From assembly GCA_016748015.1 (NCBI GenBank), contig JAAOMT010000690.1:466790-530789 (forward strand): a stretch of DNA of 64,000 nucleotides, written 5' to 3'. Below the pieces are notes generated by a model. That model was not told the DNA's origin, ran no database searches, and saw only the letters and a list, made by a program, of their open reading frames with translations. How positions within the stretch are numbered: position 1 is the stretch's first letter; each line of letters begins with the position of its first letter. Shown here in pieces: positions 36,111 to 50,010 of the stretch. Source of the DNA: Geosiphon pyriformis (Eukaryota; Glomeromycota; Glomeromycetes; Archaeosporales; Geosiphonaceae). Made by a program: the position numbers and the translations under genes.

Positions 36111-39100
36111 AATTTCTGACCATCAAAGCTTGATCTGGTAATCAATGGGTGTGATGACGATGATGATAATGATGATGATGATGATGATTCCTAAATGAAA
36201 TGAACAACTTTTAAAACCCAGTTGAATCAATGAATTTCTTGGTTTTTTAAGTTTAAATTCTGAGTCGTTTTTATATCAAGTAACTTGAATTCAGGAGATT
36301 ATTTTTTGTAATATAAATAAAATTCAAAATCTTTGTGCATTCTGCATGCAATAAATGTGAAAAAAAAAGGATTAAATAGACCGAACCAGACTGTATTCCA
36401 TTTTCCCCAGCTGTATGGCACTTGGAAATTGTTAAGCCCAACTCGCCTTTTATGTGACACATATATACACATACACATGCACCCGCATCCGCACCCATAC
36501 ATAAATACATACATACATACATACATACACTAAATAATTGTCAGCAGCATAAATAGCAACCAAGGTATTTCGAAATTTTTTCATTATTTGACTGAGTGCA
36601 GAGTTTTCAAAAGAAACATTGAAGTATTGGTGCATATATGGCAGTTTCGATGTCGACTTGTCAAAATCTGCAAATGCATAGAGTTTAGAATTTGGCATGA
36701 TTTTTAAAGGATTCGAAGATGCGATATCCTATTTTGAATTCAAATTTATTAAAAAAGGATTTTTTAATTCGTCATCCTGGCCTTTTCTTTTAAATTTAAC
36801 TGTTTCATTTGTAAATTAATTTATCATTAATCATCATGCAGTTTCAAAATTGTAACACTAAAATATTGGACGCATTTTTTATATCGAAATTTTGAAAATT
36901 ATACGACTAATGAAAGAAATCATTTCTTTTATGGAATTATTATCTTAAACGCAAGCAACGATAAAAAAAATTTTTAATTCTTGATTTTTCGAAATTGACG
37001 TAATTTTAATCAAAACCAATAGCATACTTTATATTCGGGAGAAGAAACCCCGAATATATTATCATTTTATCTTTAAAATTTATCTTGATACAAAAAACTC
37101 TAATGCAAGAGAACTTGCATCTTCTGCACAGAATGCTAGAAAATTTTAATTTTTTAAGACCAAAAGCTGCAAATGCGTAATAAGCAGATTGATATTATTG
37201 TGAAAAAGAAGTAGTGCACCTGTCTTTTCATAATGATCATCCGATTCAATTTTTAATTAAGGTAAAAAATTTTATTTAAAATTCCGTATGAGCGGGGACT
37301 GACAGACAGACAGACAGACAGACAGTCTGTACGTTTTTAATGTGTCTAGATGATCAAAAAGGATTTTCTTATCATTAAGCCTTTATTAGTAATATGACGC
37401 TAATACTTTTTTAATTGCCAAAAAAACTTTTCCCATAATGTTAAATGGTTTTAAGCGTGCGTATTTTCCTTGCGAATTGACAGGTGATTTGTTTAGTTTT
37501 ACAAACTTTTCGTCGTAATAACAAATTTTAATTGGTAAGAATTGAAAATTCTCAAAAAAAAACTTGATAATGATTGAATGAATGGTCTTTGCTTGAGCGA
37601 ATGGACCAAGACATGAATCTAACACAAAAACTTGATTAAATTTTCTTAATTATTACTATATATATATTTAATTAATTACTAATGGAAGCTAAACAAACAA
37701 AAATTTTTAGTTTTTTTTGTGCATTCTTTATGTAATTTTAATAATTTGATGCCAAACTTTTGATCACAAATTAGACTGTATAAGTAATAGTAAATAATAA
37801 AATTATTATAAACATTGATCTAATTGATAATAGCAATTTTTCTAATAATGTGATTTTAAAATAATACTTTCAAATAAAAAAAATAAAATTAATAAAAAAT
37901 AATTACTTTAAAAACTGTAATTAATGTTGATATTACATGATTAAGAATGTGACCAAAAATATTGTAATATAAGATTCGAAAATATTATAATATACTGTAT
38001 TATTTATAAAAAGAAAATTTTTTCAATTAATTTTTTTAAATATTTTTTCTTTCAATAATCTTATTTATTTATTTAACCATTTACATATGTAATTAAAAAC
38101 ACCCTATTTTATATTACCAAACTCTGCTAATTTTTTTGTTATACTTTTTCACATATTACCAAATTTTTGTGCAAATATATAATAATAATCACTAAGATTA
38201 AATCAAGAGCTTTTAGTACTTAAATTAAAATATTTATTATATATTATGTATTATACATTAAAATTGTTTTTTTTTGTTAAAAATTTATTTTTTGTGTATT
38301 TAAATTATCATTTCACCTAACATTATGGTTGATACTATTATTAAATGCAAGAATTACAATGGTTTCAAGATAAAAAGTTTCAAAAATAAAAATGATATTA
38401 AAAAATAATTAAATACTCTTTGATTTTTCTCATTTTTTCTCATTGTAAACATTTTTGTTTTTATAAAAAATATTAATTATTATTAACATAAAATAAGTAT
38501 TTATTATGAAAAAATTGATAATATAAACATTTATCTTTTTGAAATAATAATTTTCAAAAAATGGCAATATTTGTATATATTTATAAATTCAATTTAAAAA
38601 AGTTTTATTGAGTGTAATCCAATCGTTATTTATGTATATAAAACATATGTATGCACTTTTTACATGTGACCAGCTACCCGATTCTAATATTTTAAACCTT
38701 TTTTTATGTTTATCAAAACAAAATGAATTTTAAATAAATTTCAAGATTTTTAATTAAATAGTTTTGTAAAAAAAAATTTGGAATAAATTTAATTATTATA
38801 ATATTTTTATATAGTGTTTTTTATTATTATTATTAATGAAAAAGTTTTGAATTTACATTTTCAAATATTTAATTGGTAATTATAATATTTATATCATTTT
38901 TGTTTTTGTTTAATATTTTATTTTATTTTATTAATTGTAAATTTTTACAATATTATTTGCCAAATTTCAAATTATATTAGATATAAAAAATTGTATTTTT
39001 AAAACAAATTTTCAACCATTCTAAAGCATTTTATTTTATTAGCATTTTACGAGTGTGACCCAATCACTATCTAATACGATACAACAACTAAATGTTCCAA

Positions 39101-40502
39101 ATTAGACGTAACTCACGCATTTTCTACTTGTGAGCCACTCGGCCAAGCATTATAACCAAATAATTTGCTGTTATTAAAATTTTTTAAGTGTTAATACTCA
39201 AATGCTGTTGCTAAATATTTAAAAAATTTTGTAATGTTTAAATGATTATTTTGTTCTTACCAATGGTTAAAAATTTCTTATTTCTGAAAATTTTCAGTTA
39301 TAATTTATTTGTTATTTTTTGAAAAATTTAACCCATTTTTAAGGTGTTTATTTTAATTATAACAGTTTTAAAAAGTTTAATATTAGACTAACCTTTAATA
39401 TTAACCAATTTAGTGTAATTTTAACAAACTAATAATTAATTAGCTTTAGAATTATTAATTTATAACAAAAGAAAATTAATTTTTAAAAGCAATGTTAATT
39501 GGAATTTAATCAAGAAAAATTATTTTAGTAAATGGTATTTATTTAGAATATTAAAAATTTTTAAGTTATCAATTAATTAAATAGAAATTTACAAAAAAGT
39601 AATTTTTAATTATTATTAAAAAATATTTTGGGCCAAGTTTGTGATTATTTATAATTTTTATAACTATTTATAATTATTATAACTGTTTATAATTGTTGTA
39701 ATTTTTTTGAATTACTTTAATTAAATTAATTACAATTTTTTATTAATATATAATTGTTTATAATTATTATACAATTAATTTTGTTTATATTAAAACTTTT
39801 ATCATAACAATCTTTAATTATTATAACCAAAGTTTATTATAGCTAACTAGATATATTATATAATAGTAACATATAATTTATTCAATTTTGGTGATTTTCT
39901 TTACCAAATGACAGTATAAAATATGAAAATTATTATTAAAATTATGTAAAAAATATCTATATTATTGTATTTAATTAATAAAATTAGCTAATAATCAAAA
40001 ATTTTTTAACAAATTAAGAATTACCAATAAAAATTAATAATTAATATATTTAATCTAATAATAATAAGCTTTATTATATTCTAAAATTTTTACATGTCTT
40101 TAATTATACAATTTAATATTTTAGATTGATAATTATTATTTAAAAATAATTATTAAAAAATATAATTAATTAATCTGTTTTAATTATATTGGTTACAATT
40201 ATGATTAGTATTATTAATATATAATTAATGTTTTAAATTTAACTATTTAAATCTGATTATTTAAATTACTAACTTTTAGAAAATAACATATTAAGTAAAT
40301 TTATAATTAAATGAATTATTAAAAATACATAAATAGTTAATATGTATAAATAAACTTAATATAATATATGTAAATTTAATGTAATTTAGCCATATATACA
40401 AACTTTTTATCAGTTTTAAAAAGTATTAATTTTATATTAAGCCAACTTTTTACTATATTTTATAATAAAGAGTTAGATATTTTTATATGGGTTTTTTTAT
40501 GC
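36111..40502. other. Intergenic, microsatellites and AT-rich DNA
   Basis: (GAT)n lies at 36151-36189, (ATAC)n at 36504-36529 and (GACA)n at 37301-37324. From about 37650 the DNA becomes very AT-rich with no usable frame. The minus-strand frame at 37386-37625 has no motif. Confidence 0.5.
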
Positions 40503-42430
40503 TGTTATTAGAAATTTTGGTTGTCTTTTTTTAATGTTGTTAAAACTAAATTGTTGTTAATTCTGTTATTAATAAAAGCTGTTTAATTTTTAATAAATTA
40601 ATTTATTTTCAAAATATCTCTCTATGTTTTAAATTATTTACATTATTGGACTTATAATAAATTGACCAATTTTATAATAATTATTTTATGTAGTGTTACC
40701 AGAGATTTTTCTATCCTTTTCTTAATGTTGTTAATGCCGTTTTGCCATTAATTCTGCTGTTGATAGAAGTCAGTGAACCTCCAATAAGCTATTTCTTCTT
40801 CCAAAGTATCTCTCTATACTTTAGATTATATATGCTGTTGGGCTTATGATGAAATGGCCAATTCCATGGCAATTACTTGTGTAGTTACTTTGCAGTGAAA
40901 GTCAACTCTTTTGCAAAAAAATCTCATCTGTAAGTTCTTCAAATAATATGTAATTACTTTGCTGTAAAAGTCAACTCTTCTACAAGAAATCTCGACTGTA
41001 GGCTACCCAATGATAAAAAGAAAATAAAAGAAAATAAAACTAAAAAAAAGAAATTAAGAAATGTGTTAAGGAAGTCGTTTTGGATCCAGGCCTGAACGTT
41101 ACTAATGGTTACTGAAATTGGTAGCTAATTAATTTCAAAATGTTAGTATGAAATAATTAATTTTAAACAGTAATAATTAAGAGTTTTATGTTTTTCAAAG
41201 TGAGTTTTATTTGAGTGGATTTGTAAGGAAGATTATTCTAAGGAAAGATATCTGGTGGAAGATATATTTTCTCGAAGAGAGAAGCTCTTTTTTTATACAA
41301 CTTGTTGTAGTACTATTCTATGAGCTAGCATTTTTTTTTCCTAATATTTTGTCAAACTAAAGATACATTTCATCAAACTACAAGTTATTTCTGTGAACTA
41401 TAGATTATTTTGTCGAATTACTAAATATTTTGGCGAATTTTGAATGTTACATAGTTTGGTGTATTGCATGATTTGATCATCACAATTTGGTTATATTTGT
41501 GTTCTGTACAAATCGGGTTATTAATTGAATGATAATTCGGATAATTTGATAAGATAATAAGTGATAAATTGAAATGATAATATATGCTAATTAATGATAG
41601 AAATTATAGGGATAATTTCATGTTAATTAATATCTTAAATTTCAACTGGTAACAGTAGTTACTTTGCAAAAAAATTAACTTTTTTACAAAATTTTATAAT
41701 TATAAACTTTTTAATAATATCTAGTTATTTTGCTGTAAAAATCAACTCTTTTACAGAAAATTTTAACTGTAAATTATTCAATAATCTAAGAAAACAAAAG
41801 AAAAACATAAATAAAGTAAAAAATGTTTTAAGAAAGAAAATATTTTTTGTTTAAACTTAAAGTTAACTAAATTATTATTGAAATTGATAGCTAATTAGTT
41901 TTAAAATGTTAATTAATATTGAATGTTTTTTAAAATAGTATTAATTATAAAAAAAATTGAATTTTTGAAATAGAATTTTATTTTATTAATTTATAATAGC
42001 TAATTAATTAATCTTGTTCTAAATAATTGATAAAATAATTGATAATTTTTTTAAAAAAAAAGCTTTTTTATACATCTTATTATAGTATTATTTCAAGTTG
42101 TAACATTTTTTTTGCTAATATTTTTATGAATTAAATGTATATTTTCGCAAAATACAAGTTATTTCAATAAATTATTGAATATTTCAGTAAAATATTAAAT
42201 ATTTTGGTGAATTCTTAAATGTTATATAGTTTAGAGTATTGTATAATCTAATAATTATATTTAGTTATATTTGTATATAATACAAATTAGATTATTAATT
42301 AAATAGTGATATCTAATAATTCAACTAAATAATTAGTAATAAATTGAAAATAATATTATATACTAATTGATAATAGAAATTAAAAGTATAATTTTATGTT
42401 AATTAATGACTTAAATTTCATTTGGTAATA
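40503..42430. repeat. Older solo LTR (family B), split by a younger copy
   Basis: The outer parts (40503-40694 and 41655-42430) join to about 964 bp that align with the inner copy. They begin TGTTATTAG and end TTGGTAATA, the decayed forms of the younger copy's TGTTACCAG and CTGGTAACA. No internal coding region accompanies it. Confidence 0.85.
40695..41654. repeat. Younger solo LTR (family B), nested
   Basis: The copy is 960 bp with perfect 9-bp inverted ends TGTTACCAG...CTGGTAACA and is flanked by GTAG on both sides (40691-40694, 41655-41658), a 4-bp target duplication. It inserted into an older copy of itself. It holds far more G and C than the host copy. Confidence 0.9.
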
Positions 42431-44856
42431 TAATCATCTCTTTAAAATTAAACTTTATTAAAGTTTAATTATTTTTTTATTGTATTTTGTTTTAGTGTTC
42501 TATATTTTTACTCAAAATTAGTTGAGATTTTGGCTAATAATTTACAATTACTACAATGTATTAATTATTTTTGGTTGTAATAAGTAGTAATTTAATCAAT
42601 TTGTCAAAAGATTGTTTAACTTAAATTAAATTTAGAGATTTCATGAAATAAGTTTTTTTTAACAACTGTTACAAGATTTATCATATTGTCTAATATTTTT
42701 TGTATATAGGGCCAAAAATAATGTTCTAAATTTCTTTATTTTTTTTAAGATATGCTATAAAAAATTCGAGTACATATTATAAAAAATTGTTTTTTTTTGT
42801 GTTTTTGAATTAATTTGAATAAATTGATTGGGTTTTTGAAATTTTGGTAGTAAATAATATTGTTTTATATAAAATATTATTTTAATCAATATTTTAAAAA
42901 GTATTTTTTATTTAAAAACGAATTTTTAGCATTGTAAATGTTTTCAAATAATTTTTAATATTGTTATAAGTATTAAAATCTATTGTTTATTGCTAATTTG
43001 TTTGATTAATAAGATAGTTAATTTGGTATTAATTATGTTTTATACCTAAAAAACTATTAATGTCTATACAATATTTTTCTGATTTATAATATACAAAATA
43101 TTTGTAGTCAACTAAAAATTCAATTCAATAGAATTGTTTTGTATTGAGTTTAGATGTTTTATAAAACTATTAAAATCCAATATTATTAGTAATAATATTA
43201 AATTCTTTGAATTTCAAATAATATTAAAAGTGTTTAAAGATCTAAATTATACTAATTGTTTTTAATTTAGTAGAAAATACTTGGTTTCAGCAGATTTAAA
43301 AGTTTTGTTAACATAAACAATTATTTTTTCATTGTTATTATTATCTAATTTAGACAAAATAATACCAAATACTATATAAAAAACATTAATAATTAACTAA
43401 AATCTTTTATTAAAATTAAATAAACAAAAATTGAGATTATTATTAATTTTATTTTGAGAATATTAAAGACTGTTTATTATTTAAAAACTTATTAATATTT
43501 TACACTTTTATTAAAATTTTTGGCAATTTTAAAAAAATTTATAATAAAATATTAATTTTAAATTTAGTAATATTTGAATTATTGTATTGTGTTAATTTTA
43601 TTTAAGTTAAGTTTAATTTTGTTTTTATTAATAAATTAACTTTTTAATGTTTAGTTTTTTGTAATTATTGAAAATTTTTTTGTAAATAAATCAAATAAGT
43701 TTTAGAAATTAAAAAATAAGCATCAGTATTATTAAAATAAACCATTATTAATTGCAATAAAAGTTTAATATATACAATTTTATAAATTTTTAAAATATAA
43801 TTAATGTATTATATAATTTAAAAGACATAAAATTGAATTTGTAATTTTTTTTTGTGTAATAATTACTGTTTTTAAAAAGTTATTAAAATTTATAACAACT
43901 TACTAATATTTACTTTTTAAATCTAAAGTTAAGAAATATTTGAATTTTTCAAAAGCATTTAATATGTTATTAATTTAAAATAAAAAATAAATTTTTTTTA
44001 ATTATAATACTATTGAATTAATAATAATTTACATAAAATCTAATTTTTCATTTATTTTCTTAATAAAAGCTATCAGTAAAACTTATAAACTTATTAAAAG
44101 TTAAATAAATTTAATATTAAATATTTATTGTATTTTTTTCTAATAAATTAATAATATTTAATAAGTTTGTTGTTATTTTGGCTTAATATTTTTTATGTAA
44201 ATTTGGTATCAAACCAAATTAATTTTTTCAAATATTATTGTTTTTTTAAATATGTCAATATACTTTTTAATAAGCTATTTGAACTGCTTTTATTGTTATT
44301 TAAATTGTTTTATGTTAATTTAAAATAGTTTTTTAACAATAATATAATACTTTTTAATAGTAAAAATATAAATTAATTTAAAAAATAAATGTTTAATAAT
44401 TTTTGCAAAATTTCAAACTATTTAAGATAAGTTTTCTTGAAAAATATTACTATATATAATTTTAATATTTTAATAATTAAATAAAATAACTAAATAATTG
44501 TTAAAGTTATAAAATATAATACTGAATTTTTTTTTAATTTTTTAGATAAGTAAATATTAAGAATTGAAATTTTGTATTTTTATAAATTTGTTTATTTAAT
44601 TTAAAAATTTGTTAAATTATAATAAATCTTCAATAAGTATATATTTTTTGATGTTTTTAAAAAGTAAAATTGTAATTGTTTTAGAAAACTTAAAAATTTA
44701 ATAAGATTTAATTTAACAATTAAATATTATATTTATTGGTATTATAAATTATTTAGTTAAACCAAATTTTAAAGTTTTTTTGTTGCTTTTGCTTAATTTT
44801 TCTTGATTTTAAATTAATTATAAATCCGAAATATTGATTAAAAATAGATAAATAGC
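42431..44856. other. AT-saturated stretch, no gene
   Basis: No open frame or recognisable repeat. It may include the 5' part of the relic that follows. Confidence 0.5.
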
Positions 44857-46935
44857 TTGGGTAATTTTTTTAGTATATTTAATAAAATTTCAACCAGAAA
44901 AGTACTCTTTATTATAGAAACTACTAGACAAAATATCTTGGAAGCCTTTTTTTTAGATATTAATAATAAAAAACTGTTTTTAGTAGTCACTGAAGCATTT
45001 TTCTCATTTTTGGCTGGTTTTTTTTTAGTCAAAGTTTTTTTAAAAAGACACACTTAAGTTAGTTTTAATGTTGTCTTCATTTCTTTAAAAGCCCAAAATT
45101 TTTTAATAACAAACTAGTTAACAAACTGGTTTTTTTTTCGATAGCTTTTATACTTAGTGTTATTAACATTATTTTTTCAAAAAAATAATCAAAAAGACCA
45201 AAGATTCAAAAAAGTGAAAGCAATTACTTGTCTCTACTATTATTATATCGAATTTTTTTGTGATTTTTAATAAAATTTTAGATGAAATCTCTCTTGTATT
45301 GTCTAATATATCATCTAAAATAGACCTAAATTAACTACTAGTTATATTATTTAATATGATGTCTTTTAGCAAATTTTGCCAATTTTAAAAGCAAAGCAAC
45401 TATTTTTTATAAAATCATTTGTTTTTGAGAATTGAACTAATTAGATAAAAACTAAATCATCTCTTTTATTGGTTTTTGGTGCTGTTATTAATAGTGCTTA
45501 GAAAACTACTATTAGTTATTAAAAATTTATTGGGTAAATGACTTCTACTTTAGTGTTTAATATTACTTTTAAGATCAAATTAGCTTATATTAAGACTGTT
45601 TTTTAGTCTGTAAATGGTTTTTTTAGATGTAAAGTCAGTATTAAAAAACAATGTAAAATTTTTCTATATGGAATTTGCTTTTTAAGAAATTTTGGAAGCT
45701 GCTTTTTTGGTTGAGCTTACAAATTTTGTTTATTTAACCATTTTTAAAATTGTCAAGTCTTTGGTAATTTTTGAATCTAGTTCTTTTTTTGCTATTATTA
45801 TACTGTATAATATGCTTTTGAATATATCTGCTGCTAATATTAAAACAATTTTTAATATGTTTAATAAAATTTCTTATATTATGCTAAAGTTTGATGATAT
45901 TAGCAATATATGGTTATTTACTTTAATTAACAGAACTCTGCTGTATTTGTTTTGAATTATTGGTCAATTTTGATAAGTAAAAATAGTATTAAATTTTCCT
46001 CTTAATAAATCAAAATGAAACTATTTTGTCTTGTGATAGGTTTAAGATCAAGTTAATTAATTTTTTTTTTGGCTGTACTGTTTTTGAAATTAGTAATATA
46101 ATTTTTTAAATTAGTAATTAAACATGTTTTATTTTTTGCTCTTCTGATTTTGGTTATTATTTTCAGTTTGCTTTGATTATGTTTAGATCTCAAGTTAACT
46201 TAAATGTTATAATTTTTAAGACTGATATACTGAAAAAATGCCATATTTGATGAAAAACTTTTGGTTATTAGCATTGTTTTAAATGTTAAAAAATAGATTA
46301 TTTGACTATAAACTGTAAATTTCTCTATTTTTTCTTTTCAAAACTTCTGAGATATTCAAATTACAATTTATAGATAATGTTTTTATACTAAAATATCTGT
46401 TTCTTTGAATTTTTTTGGGTTTTTTCTTTTGGTGGCTTCTGTTTTTTTTTCTATAGTTGTTGATAATTTTTTAATTTTTTTTTGGCTGGTATTTTTAGAA
46501 TTTAATTTAATTAAGTTGTCAACTTTGGTCAATTTAATTATTAAGTTTATTGATATATTAATTACTGTATTTGAGCAGTTTGTCTAAAATAATCTTGTAT
46601 TAAGTAGTATTTTTAGTTTTAAAATCAATAAAATTTTGGTATATATGAGTATTTTTAGTAAAGCTATAGGTAAATTAGAACAAAATATAGTTGTTTTAAA
46701 AGATAAATATAGTTATAAAGACATTAACATGTCTGATCTTTATGTAAGTTTGTTTGCTATTAATAATAATATGTTTTTTAATTTATTGTTATTTTAGGAA
46801 CATAAACCAGTTAATATTAAGTCTAATACTTTTAAAATAGCTGGCTAATTGATAGACTTAATTTTTAATAGTGCCATATTGTTTAAAGAATGTTTTTTTG
46901 GATAAGTTTTTTTTTAAAGCATCAATATAGTGTGT
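44857..46935 (+). pseudogene. Third LINE-related relic, gag-like ORF1, decayed
   Basis: Plus-strand frames broken by stops show coding-like pieces: TRQNILEAFFLDINNKKLF and VVTEAFFSFLAGFF near 44925-45030, LVELTNFVYLTIFKIVKSL and AANIKTIFNMFNKISY near 45710-45890, and IVVDNFLIFFWLVFLEFNL, IDILITVFEQFV and FSKAIGKLEQNIVVLKD near 46440-46705. The order and wording match, from memory, the ORF1 (RRM-like plus zinc knuckle) of LINEs repeated in arbuscular mycorrhizal fungi. Many residues appear as Phe, Ile, Leu, Asn or Lys where Pro, Ser, Ala, Gly or Glu would be expected. The shared tail follows at 46936. No RT region lies between ORF1 and tail, so the copy is internally deleted. Confidence 0.6.
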
Positions 46936-46982
46936 TTTTAATTGGTTTAAGTAATTAATTATATGTAAAAAAAGCATGAATT
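46936..46982 (+). repeat. Conserved LINE 3' tail, copy 3
   Basis: Reads TTAATTGGTTTAAGTAATTA then ATTATATGTAAAAAA, matching copies at 11.9 and 29.7 kb with transition differences. Confidence 0.7.
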
Positions 46983-47062
46983 ATATATAGCTAGAACTTT
47001 TAATTTTGTTTTATATACTAGATAATAATTGGGCTGTATTTATTAAACTTTAATAAAAAAAT

Positions 47063-47701
47063 TATTATAGTTAAAAATCATAGTTTTTATTAATTATTAT
47101 ATAGTAAGCCATTTTATTTTTAGAAAATAATTATTAATTTGATTAATAACCTAATTATTGATTTAATTACTGATCTAATTGTTAATTATTTTGAATAACT
47201 ATATAAATAATGTATTTTTTAGCTTTAAAAAAACATGTTTATATATATAAAACATATATAAATCAAAGTAATAAAAATTATTTTTTAAATATTCAATTCT
47301 TTTTAATTTACTTATTTTTTTTAAGTATCTAAACATTTTTGTGATAAAAGATTAGTTGTTGGTATTCATTTGTAATTGTTAGTTTTAAAGATTATTAAAT
47401 AAGTATTATTAAAGAGTATAATCAATACTTAATATTGAATTCTAAAAATATTAACATAAAACATAAATTATACTAATATGTTATTTTTTGTTAACAGTAC
47501 AGACTATTTCTTTATCTTTAAATTTTCTTGTTACTTTTTGAAAAGAATAGTGATTAAGATATTTATAAGACTAATTTTACACATTAAATTCATATTAAAT
47601 TAATTTGTTTTTTGAAATTAAATTTTTCTTTGATTATTTTTATTATTATACAATTTTGTTTTATCTTGTTATTTGTTAGTTTGTTACTCTAATCCATAAT
47701 A
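47063..47701 (+). repeat. Decayed solo LTR related to the 0.4-8.1 kb gypsy element (family A)
   Basis: It matches the reverse complement of the gypsy LTRs. It starts with a decayed TGTTATGATTG end, contains CATAGTTTTTATTAATTAT, a shortened run of GATTTAATTAC-like units in place of the 12-bp array, AACTATATAAATAATG, and ends TTAGTTTGTTACTCTAATCC then ATAATA. Length is about 639 bp. No target duplication survives. Confidence 0.75.
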
Positions 47702-48590
47702 CTATAATGTTTTTAGTATATGTTGTATTAATAATTCTTTTTTTATGTTAATTTTTTTGCTTACCAATAATAATTTGAAAAGTTTTTTCTGGTTTAATTT
47801 TTCGCTTATTGTTATTAAAGTATTTAAGTTATATAGTGATTTGGTTTTTAATTAAATAAATTGAAATAGTTAATATTGATTTTTTTGGTTCTAGTTTCCA
47901 AATTCAATTTTGTATTTATTTTTTTTAATAGACAATGATATACTAAAACCATAATATTCTGAATGTTATTGGTTATTATAAAATATAATATATTTTTTAC
48001 AGAATTAAATATTTGTTTTAATTATTAAATTTGTGTTTTTTTTAAAAAAAGAAATAATAAAGCTCAATTTTATTAAAATAATTGTAATTAGTAATTTCTA
48101 AAGTGTATTCAATGTATTTGGCTTCTTTTATTTGCTTAATATTATTTTGAGTTCCTTTATTGATCAAAATCATTGCTAATTCATAAATCATTTTAGCATT
48201 ATGAAATAATTATACAGTTTATTAAGAACATTATTATATACTGCTTGAAATAGAGTTTCTTTTTTACTTTTTTGGAAATAAATAAAGCATATTAACAGAT
48301 TTGATTACAGACTTCTTTTCTTATTAAAATATCAATTCAATTATAATTTTTTAATAGCAATTGTTTACTAGTAAGACAAAATGTTCAGTCTTATTTTCTA
48401 TTTTATTTTTTAAATTCAGATTGTTTTGGTGGTAAGTTTTGCAATAGTAGTAGATATAGTTGTTAAATATTTTTTTTAGAGTGTAAGACTTTTATTGATG
48501 AGAGTTTCTTGTTACAATTTTTGTATTTAAGTAGAACATAAAATAATTTTTTTTGAGTATTTGTTTCAAATAGAGGATTGTTAATGGGAG
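47702..48590. other. AT-rich stretch, nothing recognised
   Basis: No frame of note. Confidence 0.5.
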
Positions 48591-49712
48591 TGTTTTTTGT
48601 ACTGTTTTAAGATATTATTAAATAGTTATTTATACTTCTTTAATAGTTATTGAAAGTTGTTGAATCTCTGGTAATGTATTTATCTCCAAATTATCTTTTT
48701 ATACTTTGGACTGTGCATGCTGTTGGGCCTATGAAAAAGCCAATTCTATGCCAATAATCTTTATGTAGTTTCTTTTGTGTTGAATGTCAACTTTTCTACA
48801 GGAATTCTTCTTCTGTAGGCTCTTCAAAAATGGGTAGTTACTTTGCAGTAAAGTCAACTCTTCTACAGGAATCCTCCTTCTGTCGGCTCAAACTAGTCTC
48901 GCGAATTGTCATTTTTCTAATAATTAAATTTCAGTTTAAATCGGGGCTTTAAAAATAGAGTTTCAAGATTTAACATTCGAAAATTAATCTACCAGAGATT
49001 AATTTCAATTGTCTATTAGTTTCGGGTTTCTGGATATTATTGAGGTTTAAAGTCATAATAATATTTAAGGAAAGAGAGAAATAATTGTTTTAACATTAAT
49101 TATTTCATTGCAATAATTAGGAAATTAAAATATTATTTTATTCAAGTGTAGAGAATATTACTATGCTAGATATCTGTTGTAAGATACATTTCTTTAAAGA
49201 GAAAAGCTTTTCTTTTATACAAGTTTTCGTTTCACTATTTTATGTTCTTGAGGTTTTTGTTCTTTCTAAATATTTACTAATTTCTGTAAATAAATATGAA
49301 TTATAATGAACTATTTATTATTTCGAAGAACTTTGATTAGTTTCAATCTGAACTCATTGAAATTTGTCTAATTTACTTGAAATCTATCTAAAAATGCATG
49401 AACTTCAGCTTGAACTGATTGAACTTCTTGAATTTCAGCCATGAAATTGCTCTGGTTCAAAGTTCACGGTTCTGCATATGACCTGCATACTTTCTGTAGA
49501 TCAAATGCTAATTTCGTTTAACTAATAGTAATCACTAATATAAAAATGAATAAATAAATAACTAAATTAAAAGATTGAATAATTGAATAACTGGGTAATA
49601 AATAATTGCATAAATAAATAAATAAAGTAACTGATAAATAGTAAACATTAAATTATGAGAAATTAAATTATTTTTCTAATGCTTTTGCATTCTCATTTTT
49701 TCACTGGTAACA
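48591..49712. repeat. Third, diverged LTR of family B
   Basis: It shares TGTTGGGCCTATGA, GTAGTTACTTTGCAGTAAAG, TCAACTCTTCTACAGGAAT and AGATATCTGTTG with the nested copy and ends CTGGTAACA. Its left end is less sure. A local duplication of the segment around GTCAACTTTTCTACAGGAAT makes it longer (about 1.1 kb). It has retained more C and G than the older copy at 40.5 kb. Confidence 0.65.
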
Positions 49713-49729
49713 GGGGTATACCATCCGTT

Positions 49730-50010
49730 GGTTTGTTTTGTAATTTGGGCCAAAAAGTTTTTAGCTATAGTTCTGGATTGTTAAAAAATTTTAGTTCTGT
49801 TTTTTCAGTCCAATCGAATTATGAGTTGAGTACCATATAGGTTTAAAAATTGATTTTTCCTCCTTCTTTTCAAATTCAAATACTAAGTCTTTTTCAGAAT
49901 GTTTGTTGAAAGTACCACAAGTAGCAGATACTCTGATGTGTTGTCCTTGGTATGAGATCTTTAATTCTTGGGTTTTCCAATCTAAATTTGCATTGGCTTT
50001 GAGAAGCTAA
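49730..50010 (-). pseudogene. Retroelement protease fragment
   Basis: The minus strand reads KANANLDWKTQELKISYQGQ followed by HIRVSATCGTFNK, the end of the aspartic-protease region as found in Ty3/gypsy-type polyproteins of such fungi (recognised from memory). Downstream it is cut by stops. It lies right next to the family B LTR end at 49712, but its orientation does not fit an intact element with that LTR, so it is a fragment or a separate insertion. Confidence 0.45.

Noticed and set aside
36271-36698. Overlapping ORFs around 36.3-36.7 kb
   Set aside because: They run through the (ATAC)n array and show no family motif on either strand.
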